Shown: piece after piece, positions 56,022-64,000 of the stretch | How the letters are laid out: each line of letters begins with the position of its first letter | Numbering within the stretch: the first letter of the stretch is position 1 | NCBI GenBank assembly: GCA_029204225.1 | Contig: CM055106.1 | Location: forward strand, 46,363,180 to 46,427,179 | DNA: 64,000 nt | Origin: Diphasiastrum complanatum | Taxonomy: Eukaryota; Streptophyta; Lycopodiopsida; Lycopodiales; Lycopodiaceae | Direction of reading: 5' to 3' | The notes under the pieces: model-generated | Told to the model about the DNA's origin: nothing | What the model saw: the letters and a program-made list of their open reading frames with translations, nothing else | Databases searched by the model: none | Program-made: the position numbers and the translations under genes

Positions 56022-57321
56022 CGCAAAACTGCTTGAAACTTCTGCCTTAGGCTAAGAACAGTATGTTGAGGCCAACAGTGATGTCAGAAGTTGAAAATAA
56101 TGACCTGCACTTTTTTTCTTACCAGGCCACTCGCCGCTTTTCCACCAATTTGAAAGCCAAATCGGCGTCGCCTTCCGAAATGCACTCAGTCATCAATTCC
56201 CAACAACGTGCCCAGTAGAATGGTGAAACTACTTCTGGCGTACTACGAACACTTTCTCCACTGCAACCACTCTGTTTTGTTGTACCGTACTTGTAGGTAC
56301 ATTCCGGGTGCCCTTCGTTTGGAGGTTATAGCCTTTCGTTTGGGTCAAAACGGGCAAAGGACCCAAAAATAGGGACTTTTCTAGCTTTAAAACTGTTTCT
56401 TCACTTTGAAGAAACTTCACTCTTCACTTGTGAAGGGACCCAACTCAACTTTAAGTATGAAATTTTTTAATGAAGTTGAAGGCCAGAATGCACTTCAATT
56501 CTTCAGGGCCCTGTTCAAAGCTCATCCAATGGCTGAACCAAATCTTGTGGTTCAAATTTCTCTCCCATCACAGATTTTGGACCGTTGATTCATTTGCCAC
56601 CTCATCTAAAGGTTCAAAGTACATCTGGGCATCGAACCAAACTCCTGTAGATGCTATGATCTTCGGTACACTGAGTTGTTCATCACGTTGGGCGTGCAAA
56701 CAGCCCGCGACTTCCTTGCTTGCGGCCGCGCCTCCCTTCCCTGAAAACTATCAGATCAAGCTTTCCTGTGGAACATTTTGAGCATGATCTGAGGCCTAGA
56801 GCAGGGTCGCCCTACTGAATCCATGACTGTAGAGTGTTCAGTCAGGAAATTCCGTGGAGAAACAATGATTTTAGCTCAACTTGACAAAGTGGCTTTTTCA
56901 CCTTTTTACCGCAAATCTGCTAGGTTAACTGTCTGGAGACATATCTTTGACATAAATCTCAGAATCTCTCCATGGCTGATTGACAGTGTGATTAGCTTCT
57001 TTCCTGTCCTTACGGCATCCAAAACGGTGCACAAACAGCGAAGAAATCACCAGTTATGTATAAAAACCGTAACCCCAAGTCCGGTTTCAATTTTCAGTTG
57101 GCTTCAAAATTGTCAATTTTTCACCAAATGTTTCGCTGCTTGATGCTATGCACAGGCTAATAATCCCTCTGCTGAGCTTAGCAAGCCTCTATAAACTAGA
57201 AACCGTGCACCAGTGCTTCTCTTTCCATCTTCAACCCGCCGTAAAACCCCGAACTCTCAGAAGACAGTTCTCTCGAAGCTCTCTTCAACGACGACACTGT
57301 ACTGTGTACACTCCCTGTACG
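56022..57321 (-). mobile_element. Untranslated leader of element A
   Basis: About 1.3 kb between PBS and gag, homologous to 24024-25264 of A'. It has short open frames only. Long leaders of this sort are seen in some plant Copia families. Confidence 0.8.
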
Positions 57322-57333
57322 GCTCTGATACCA
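57322..57333 (-). other. Primer-binding site of element A (tRNA-iMet)
   Basis: The minus strand reads TGGTATCAGAGC, two bases (GT) inside the LTR end. Confidence 0.92.
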
Positions 57334-57335
57334 AC

Positions 57336-57607
57336 TTAGAATTTGCTTTGCACAGGAACACAGATCATGCTACATAGTAACACAGACAAGAAATCACTCT
57401 CCTCAGCAAGCTCACATAGCAACTGTATTTTTCAAAATGAAATTACACTGTACATATAGTTGTTCACTCAGGCAACCCATGCATGACCCAGGTTGCCGTT
57501 GGCGGGATGCGTGTCCCGTCGACTTGCCTCGTGGCGAGGCCAACTGATCCTTATCCACTGATAGGACCCACAATATAGTAACACAGTGATTCTAACTTTA
57601 ATTCTAA
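57336..57607 (-). mobile_element. 5' LTR of element A
   Basis: 272 bp, the same length as the 3' copy. It is followed by the duplicated target CTGTAAGAC and the continuation of element B's LTR. Confidence 0.92.
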
Positions 57608-58427
57608 CTGTAAGACCCATTCTGGTCATTTGATCTCTAACAGATAACTTATGATGACACTTACAATGACTTGATCTATCTGATCTGATTGATTTCCTCA
57701 TTGCTTCTCTTCAATCGCTCATTTACATTCAGAGCAACTGGAAGATCTTACATTATTCTAGCTTTACATTTACAAGATTACTAAATAGTTGATTAATTGC
57801 CTAATTAGACAGTTATTATTGGAGTGTGAAGACGTAGATAGTCTATACAAGGAATACTGTGTATTTCTGCAGAGTGTCGCATGTGTAATATCCCATGTAA
57901 ATCTGTAGTGTCGAGTTTTCCATCTTTTATTGTCGCCTATCAGAAACTGTAAGAAAAAATGCAGTGTCGCATTTTTTGCCTTTTTTGCCTATCAAAAACT
58001 GCATGTAAGAATGCAGTGTCGCTTTTTGCCCTAATTGTCGCCTGTCAAAAACTGCATATAAAAATGCAGTGTCGCATTTTTGCAAAAAGTGTCATTTTTC
58101 TGGAAGGGTTGCAACAACCCTCCTGCCTTTAAACGCTCTGCTTTCTTTACTTGACATTTTTGGCAACTGGTTACATACTATCAAAATCAACATAGATAAG
58201 TGTCGCTAAACACTTAGTTACAAATTAAGGTAAAAATAAGCGACAATGTCGAGTGTCAGGTTTTTCGCCTGTGAAAAAACGCGAGTAAAAATGCAGACTG
58301 TGGCGACAATTAGTTCAAATATGTAGACTGTTGAAAAACAGTTCATTTTCAGCAGGTTGCATTTAAGAGAGTAAAAAATCAGAGAAGGAAGAAGGGTTGT
58401 TGGGATGAGTAGGAGTTAGATTCCAAC
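57608..58427 (-). mobile_element. 3' LTR of element B, proximal part
   Basis: It continues element B's LTR after the nested element and ends at TTCCAAC next to the PPT. It is about 390 bp longer than the matching part of the 5' LTR because it holds the 53-bp tandem array at 57908 and flanking sequence that the 5' LTR lacks (gap near 61690-61720). Confidence 0.9.
57908..58105. repeat. Tandem array of about 53-bp units in the B 3' LTR
   Basis: The units 57908-57963, 57964-58015, 58016-58068 and a partial unit from 58069 each begin GTGTCG and contain GCCTATCA(A/G)AAACTG and AAAATGCA. Absent from the 5' LTR. Confidence 0.88.
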
Positions 58428-58441
58428 TCTTCCCCTTAAGC
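58428..58441 (-). other. Polypurine tract of element B
   Basis: The minus strand reads GCTTAAGGGGAAGA directly before the LTR start TTGGAATC. Confidence 0.8.
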
Positions 58442-58447
58442 TAACTG

Positions 58448-58960
58448 CTATGAATCTGATCTGCAATTGAGATTTATCATTTCTACTAAGGTAGAATGTT
58501 TATCTCTAGACAATGGCTTTGTCAAAATATCACCCAACATATTGTTTGTGTCATAGTAACTTAGTACAACTTCTAGATTCTGAATTTTCTCTCTAAGAAA
58601 ATGGAACTGAACTTCTTTGTGTTTAGTTCTAGCATGAGTATGGGGGTTCAGAGATAGAGCTATGCAGCTCTGATTGTCGCACTGGAGTATTGTTGGACCG
58701 ATCTGTGGAGATTGCAGATCGTGCAGCAACCTCCTCAGCCAAATGATCTCCTTCACTACTGATGTAGCTGCAACGTATTCGGATTCCGTGGAAGACAAAG
58801 AAATACATTTTTGCTTTCTGTTGTTCCATGAAATGGGTAATCTTGCAAGAAAACAAATATAACCTGATGTGGATTTTCTGGTATCCACGTCTCCTGCCCA
58901 ATCAAAACCTGAATAGGTAGTCAGTGTGAGTGCAGCTTCTATGTTGCCATTGTAACTCAA
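58448..58960 (-). pseudogene. Copia RNase H domain of element B
   Basis: A 170-codon frame with the RNase H sites DWAGDVDTRKSTSGY, SSTESEYVAA and CDNQSCIALS and the C-terminal HARTKHKEVQFHF. All three acidic positions are kept. It is separated from the RT fragment by a stop and frame change, and so cannot be made as part of an intact polyprotein. Confidence 0.88.
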
Positions 58961-59077
58961 GGCATAGTGCTTTGAGGTTTGAATGTACTTCAGAAATCTC
59001 TACAGGGCTTTCCAGTGTAATAGGCCTGGATTGGACATGAATTGCGACAGTGTGCTCACAACATATGCAAAATCAGG

Positions 59078-59716
59078 TCATGTGCAAATCATAGAGTACA
59101 TGATAGAATCTATGACTGACTGATAGGGGTACTTGCACATTTTTTCCTGATCTGCCTTCGTTATTATAACATAACTTGACCCTTTACGCTTGAGATATAC
59201 ATTAGAATCTACGAAACAGGAGGTAAAGTTGTGCTGCAACAAGAAACGATTTATTCTATCGTACCAGGCCCTTGGAGCTTGCTTCAGACCATATAATGCC
59301 TTGTGCAATTTACATACTAGATGCTCCTTGCCTTGAAAGATGTAACCTTCTAGTTGATAGATGAACACATCTTCTTGTATATATTCGTGTAGGAATGCCA
59401 TCTGGACGTCCATCTGGTGAATGTCCAGATCTTCTGCAATAGCTATAGCCAATAAGGTACGAATAGACTGATGCTTTACCATTAGATTAAAGGTCTCAGT
59501 GTAGTCTATCCCATATACTTGTTCAAATCTTTTAACAACCAGTCTAGCTTTCCATTTGGATATCGATCCATCTGGTTTAAGCTTTAGCTTGAAGATCCAC
59601 TTGGAGTCAATTGGTTTTACACCTGTAAGAGGATTGACAAGACTCCAGGTCTTGTTCTTCATTAGAAACTGATACTCAGCATTCATAGCAGCTTTCCATT
59701 TGTCTGCATCGGGCAT
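59078..59716 (-). pseudogene. Copia RT of element B, active site deleted
   Basis: A 212-codon frame covers the RT start (WKAAMNAEYQFLMKNKTWSL), GIDYTETFN, HQMDVQMAFLHEY and YGLKQAPRAWYDRIN. After GSSYVIITK the sequence jumps to YPYQSVIDSIMYSMICT, so the YVDD active site and roughly the next 100 residues are missing in frame. It is catalytically dead by deletion. Confidence 0.88.
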
Positions 59717-59727
59717 TGACAGTGCTT

Positions 59728-60549
59728 CTACAATAGTGGCAGGTTCATCATGAGACTGATGAATGTCTGAGGGGTGAAATGATCAGGTTGTTGTCGCTGT
59801 CTTGCTGACCTTCTAACTGCAGGTTCTTGAGTGGATGATTCTCCTTGGTGAATGACTGGGATCATAGCATCTTGTGGTTGAACAATCGTGGGTCTAGGCC
59901 CATCGACAGTAAGTGGAGCCGTTGGGATGAACTCCGTTGTTTGAACAGCCGTAGGTTGTTGCCTATCGATGGAGGATGGAGCTGCTATGGCATGCTCTTG
60001 CATTGGCTACTTCTGCTTGAAATCATGATAGTTGTCTTCAAGAAAGACAACGTCACAACTGACTGAGATCTGGCCCGTAACAACATCGTATACACAATAT
60101 GCCTTGTGTGATATTGAATAGTTGATGAAGATGATTTTGCAGCTTATTGGGTCCAGTTGCTTCCTCAAATCAAACGGTACTTGTACATAGTAGAGGCATC
60201 CGAAACACGTAGGCATTTCAAGCTTGGCTTGTAGCCATAGTAGGCTTCAAACGGTGTCTTGGAATTAACTACTTTGGTGCATATAGTAATTTTGCAAATA
60301 GCAGGCCGTATAGATCGCTTCTGCCCAAAAGGTTTGAGGCAAATGCGCATTGACTGTCATGGATTGTGCAGCTTCCAACAATGTGTGGTTCTTCCGTTCA
60401 GCTACTTTGTTCTGTTGTGGAGTATAGCTCGCAGTAAACTGATGGTGCATGCCACATGAAGATATGTAGTCCTTCATTTCATTTGATAAGTACTCTCTCC
60501 CTGAATCAGACTGTAGGGCCTTCTTTGGAGGTGGTGCAGTTGGATACAT
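59728..60549 (-). pseudogene. Copia integrase second half of element B
   Basis: It begins abruptly with SDSGREYLSNEMKDYI (second catalytic Asp), PQQNKVAERKNHTLLEAA (catalytic Glu), then TPFEAYYGYKPSLK and, after frame changes, the C-terminal domain (VYDVVTGQISVSCDVVFLED) and a Pro/Gln-rich linker with RRSARQRQQPDHF. The zinc-binding domain and first catalytic Asp are missing. The gag fragment is joined directly upstream. Confidence 0.85.
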
Positions 60550-60778
60550 GAGCGATTTGAGTGTCTTTTAGGTTCAGGGATACAATGGCAAGAGCCTTGC
60601 CATCCTTTGCTTCCCAATCTAGAAGCCATTCAGGTTTTGCCAGTTTGGCTATTGAACCGTTTACGTATCCCCATAACTCTTTCTCGATCAAGATCATCCT
60701 CATCTTGAACTTCCACATGTGGAAGTCATCTCCGTTGAATTTGTTGATGAGGTGGATCTCTAAGGTTGAACCTTCCAT
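60510..60778 (-). pseudogene. Copia gag N-terminus of element B, truncated
   Basis: It starts at the ATG at 60778 (MEGSTLEIHLINKFNGDDF) and shows the gag pattern FHMWKFKMRMILIEKELWGY to about ISNCTTSKE-like sequence near 60525. It then runs out of frame into integrase. The rest of gag, the nucleocapsid knuckle and protease are missing. Confidence 0.8.
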
Positions 60779-60890
60779 TGTGATCGAGTAGCAGAGATAA
60801 AAACACAAACTAAATGAATCAGCTCTATAGAACAAAAACGTGTTAAGTTTTATTATAATTCCTAGACTCTAGTAATCCAATAAACCTGTT

Positions 60891-60902
60891 GCTCTGATAC
60901 CA
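60891..60902 (-). other. Primer-binding site of element B (tRNA-iMet)
   Basis: The minus strand reads TGGTATCAGAGC, with a three-base spacer to the LTR. Confidence 0.9.
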
Positions 60903-60905
60903 CTC

Positions 60906-61891
60906 TGTGGGCTCTTATACCAATCTATGGGATCGGATGGAATGTTAATTATCAACTCTGATACCACTTCGGTTGACATTTGGATTGATGTCAACTGAAG
61001 AAAAACAAAGAATACTTCAATAGCAAGATCGTGGATTACTTAGAGAATGGATTTTATGAGCTGTTCTTTGTGTTGAATCAGATTATCAACGTAGGAGTCT
61101 TAGATTGCCGTGAAAGAGAGATTGCGGAGAAACGATCAGGCCTCGGAGACAGCTATGCAATCCTCTAATACTGATAACTTGGTATGAAGAGAATGTAGAA
61201 TTAATTTAGGCGTGGGAGACAACCATACAATCACCTAATAATAGTGTTTGTGTAAGAGGAGTGAGAGTTATCATTCAACAAGAATGTGATGGTGTATAAC
61301 AATAGCGAATCTGTATAATAAAATTGTAAACACAACGATCAAATCACAATACAATTGCGCTGATAAGCACGTGATCCTACTTACATACTCAAAACAATTG
61401 CTTAGGTTATGAATATTTCTCTCCCTCTATGATCACTAACTCTAAGGAGTCAGCTACTGTAAGACCTGTTCTGGTCGTTTGATCTCTGACAGATAACTTA
61501 TGATGACACTTACAATGACTTGATCTATCTGATCTGATTGATTTTCTCATTGCTTGTCGTCAATCGTCCATTTACATTTATAGCAACTGGAAGATCTTGC
61601 ATTATTCTAGCATTACATTTACAAGATTACTTAACAACTGATTAACTGCCTAATTAGACAGTTATTATTGGAGTGTAAAGACGTAGACAGTCTGTACATG
61701 GAAAGTATTTCTGCTCGATTTTTCGCCTGTGGAAAAACCCGAGTAAAAATGCAGACTGTGGCGACAATTAGTTCAAATATGTAGACTGCTGAAAAACAGT
61801 TCATTTTCAGTAGGTTGCATTTAAGAGAGTAAAAAATCAGAGAAGGAAGAAGGGCTGTTGGGATGAGTAGGAGTTAGATTAAATTCCAACA
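60906..61891 (-). mobile_element. 5' LTR of element B
   Basis: 986 bp, minus strand TGTTGGAATTTAATC...AGCCCACA. It retains the uninterrupted target sequence of element A near 61460 and lacks the 53-bp tandem array of the 3' LTR. It is followed by TSD GCATT. Confidence 0.92.
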
Positions 61892-61896
61892 GCATT

Positions 61897-64000
61897 TAAA
61901 AGCGACTCACCTACAAGAAAACACTCGCCCACTATATAAACATTGTTTAACCAACAAAAAATTGGCCAGTGTAGTCATAGCCGATGGGATCCCAATCCAC
62001 CCGAATGGACTACTGAACAAATTTAGATTGTGGACTAGCCTTAGAAATGGTTCTCATAATTATTGTGCTTTTTCCAGTATTATCAGTTTTTTGGGTTGCC
62101 TTGCTGATGTAGCCTCATTTGATATAAAATATAACAGAATGAGTGAGGTTTTGTAGGGCCCTCCTTTGTTGTAAGCTTGTTCAAAGATCAAGGATCAAGA
62201 AGGAAATACGAAAGATTGATGAAGGATCGATGAATTCAAATGACCAAAAACACAAAAAAATCGTCAAATCTAACAATGGGAGATCAAGTAGATGTGTAGG
62301 GCAATACCATATTTGTGGAAATGGTTTATTTCACGGTAAAATAATTTCTAAAAAATGATGGAAATAATATCTTGAGCAAAATGGTTATGGGAAACATCGT
62401 GATCTTTGAGCTCACATCCCAAACATGGTGGCATAGGCAATTTGTCACCATTTATAAAAAGGGCACTCAGTTTTTCCTTGGGATTATTTGTCAAATATCT
62501 CTTGTGGAGAGCCTACACGGGCAATCTGCTATATCCAAGGTAGGTTGTTATAACATCTTATTGGTTAGTAAGGATGATTTTCCTTTGGGCAGGATAGGCT
62601 TACAACATCTTAAATATCTTTTCCTTTGGAGCTCTCAAGGATATTTGGGATTCATAAAAAACCCTCTTATTTCTTTATAAAAAATATCCATTGTTAGGGC
62701 TATGTCATGGCCTCTTAAGAAAAAGATCAACTGATTTTTTTTTCCTTAGCAAGGAAGTGTATCTAGGGCATCTGATCAGCTATACTTATGAAAGATAAGA
62801 TAGAGAAACTCTTGGTAGAAAATGCTCAGGACATTTTTCTACTCGATTTTAGAGAAAGTATGTCTTTGGAAAGAGAAATTTTGCAATCAATTAGGAAAAT
62901 GGAACTTTAAAGGCCACGTGGGCTGCTAGGAAAGTGTTGATGATGAAGGTTATAAGGGGAATGAGTAAAGTGAGAGACTTAAAGGGGGCCTACAATCGTA
63001 AGTGGAGTCAAGGGCCACTAAACCGATTGCCATTTGCATCAAAATGTGACCACCAATGGAGCGACCTACCTTATAGAGATGCAATCAGTTATATTTACAA
63101 AATATATGATAGAAAGACTTGTGATTCAAGTGGCTTAGATTTTTTTTTTCTTGGAATCAAGCATGAGTTTGCCTAATATAGAAAAGGAAAGACCTTCTTT
63201 CTTAGGGCAAGTGATTGACTACAAAGGTTAAACTTATTGAGGTTATTATTGTCCATCTACATAGCTGACCTGGAAGTGTCTTATTATCATTTTGTTTTTT
63301 CTTTTCTGCAAGTAAATGGTCCAATGGAAGTTAAAGTAGCCATATCTACTCAAATCTATTCTTTTTTGTGGGTAGGAGAAATTAAAGAAGTAGCAAGACT
63401 CGAGCTTGATTTCTGAGGAGGATTTGGCTGCTGTGGAAGCATTCACTGCATGAGAAGGAGACAACCCATTTAGAAGAACATGTGCTGCTAGAATGAGAAT
63501 GTTAATGAAAACAAGCTTAGACGAGAGAAGAAGGCTTAGAGTCAATAAAGTTTTAAAAAGACCTTGGTGGGCCATGTGGAGGCTATGTGGGTTATATTAA
63601 CGAGTCTTTTAATAAACAAAATAATTGCTTTAACAGACTCATAAGAGGGCTTATCTACAACAAGAGAGAATGATCCCATATATATCAAAGGTAGGACCCA
63701 ACATCAATATTGTCATCTTGAAAATTGCTTGTACTCATTAATTTTTTTTGCTTTTTGCCTTTCTTCATGAACCTTCACCTGCCCATATTTCACACATCCT
63801 CCAAATTTCATACGGTTATATTGAGCCTTGGTAAGGGAAAAGATGTGAACGTTTTAGACATGCAATCTTGTATGGAATACAAATGTCCATTAAATTGCAA
63901 TCATTCTCCAGTAGGCATAGAAAAGGAATGCAACAACATTTGTAAGGTATTTAGTCTTGTTGATTTTATAGGCACATTGGTCATGTACATCTCATTGGGT
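61897..64000. other. No gene recognised
   Basis: There are several short plus-strand frames (61962-62156, 62372-62680, 62934-63176) and one on the minus strand (63246-63575) without recognisable motifs. The frame at 62372-62680 ends KDDFPLGRIGLQHLKYL, loosely like Gypsy RT (DDFPLPRI), but it is too weak to call. TATATAAAC near 61935 could be a TATA box. Confidence 0.35.

Larger units (their letters stand above)
51572..57607 (-). mobile_element. Element A: complete Copia retrotransposon nested in B
   Basis: 6036 bp with 272-bp LTRs (51572-51843 and 57336-57607), PBS, PPT and a leader of about 1.3 kb. The LTRs differ at about 11 positions by hand count. The flanks CTATAAGAC (left) and CTGTAAGAC (right) are the duplicated target. 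The exact duplication length is unclear because the LTR ends are TTAGAAT...ATTCTAA and not TG...CA. It is the same family as A' (23740-28900) and carries many inactivating changes. Confidence 0.93.
51011..61891 (-). mobile_element. Element B: internally deleted Copia element split by nested element A
   Basis: The outer boundaries are set by TSD GCATT, LTR ends TG...CA, PBS and PPT. Its 3' LTR is interrupted at 51571/57608 by element A. The sequence across the break (AGTCAGCTACTGTAAGAC) is uninterrupted in the 5' LTR near 61460, which proves the nesting. Without A, B is about 4.8 kb. Its coding region lacks much of gag, protease, half of integrase and the RT active site. Confidence 0.93.

Noticed and set aside
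62372-62680. Possible Gypsy RT segment (DDFPLGRIGL)
   Set aside because: One short resemblance only. No second RT motif nearby in any frame.

Overview
This is nuclear DNA of a land plant, from a large and repeat-rich genome. The evidence is dense nested LTR retrotransposons of both the Ty1/Copia and Ty3/Gypsy superfamilies, primer-binding sites matching plant initiator tRNA-Met (TGGTATCAGAGC) and resembling the tRNA-Asp site of Athila/Tat elements, and one plant-type gene of the DUF688 family. The base composition and element density would fit a gymnosperm or another large plant genome, but the sequence alone does not settle the clade. Only one region looks like an ordinary host gene (14278-16020, +). 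Almost everything else that can be recognised is transposon-derived and mostly broken.

Layout. 1-1479: decayed coiled-coil retroelement ORF (+). 1526-7285: a Gypsy complex bounded by two copies of the same LTR in inverted orientation. Its minus-strand core has a gag/integrase remnant with internal deletions, and it sits next to the gag-protease part of a second Gypsy element (7286-8315, +) with its own 3' LTR (8687-9284). 9285-13.6 kb: intergenic, with a possible distal promoter or 5' exon near 11.2-11.5 kb. 14278-16020: DUF688-family gene with one 186-nt intron and a polyadenylation signal at 16546. 16.6-21.5 kb: old Copia and Gypsy scraps. 21564-23737: 5' part of a plus-strand Copia element, E. 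23740-28900: a Copia element, A', whose 5' LTR and leader lie on the plus strand while its gag-pol and 3' LTR lie on the minus strand. It interrupts E inside the protease motif. 29625-31100: Copia RT remnant split by a 646-bp insertion with an 8-bp duplication. 31453-31647: a perfect (GA)97 microsatellite. 31.6-35.5 kb: intergenic, with minisatellites and an inverted repeat.

35563-40902 holds element D, the youngest-looking insertion in the window: 832-bp LTRs about 2% diverged by hand count, TSD TTTTA, PBS and PPT. It has no reverse transcriptase or integrase. Instead it carries a zinc-knuckle-like ORF and a 495-codon ORF with an internally duplicated, unrecognised domain. This is the best candidate for something undescribed. 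41259-46866: element C, an almost complete minus-strand Copia element (TSD GTACT) with stop codons. 47-51 kb: scraps, a 30-bp AT-rich tandem array and a perfect 20-bp-arm hairpin. 51011-61891: element B, a minus-strand, internally deleted Copia element with TSD GCATT. Its 3' LTR contains a complete later Copia insertion, element A (51572-57607). 61.9-64 kb: nothing recognised.

How the parts relate. None of the Copia elements here encodes an intact polyprotein, so all are probably immobile by themselves. D has intact terminal signals but no pol, so it would have to be moved by proteins supplied from elsewhere. Approximate hand-counted LTR divergences (D about 2%, A and C about 4%, A' about 5%) and the nesting (A in B, A' in E, D in a minisatellite) give a relative insertion order. 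No absolute dates are claimed.
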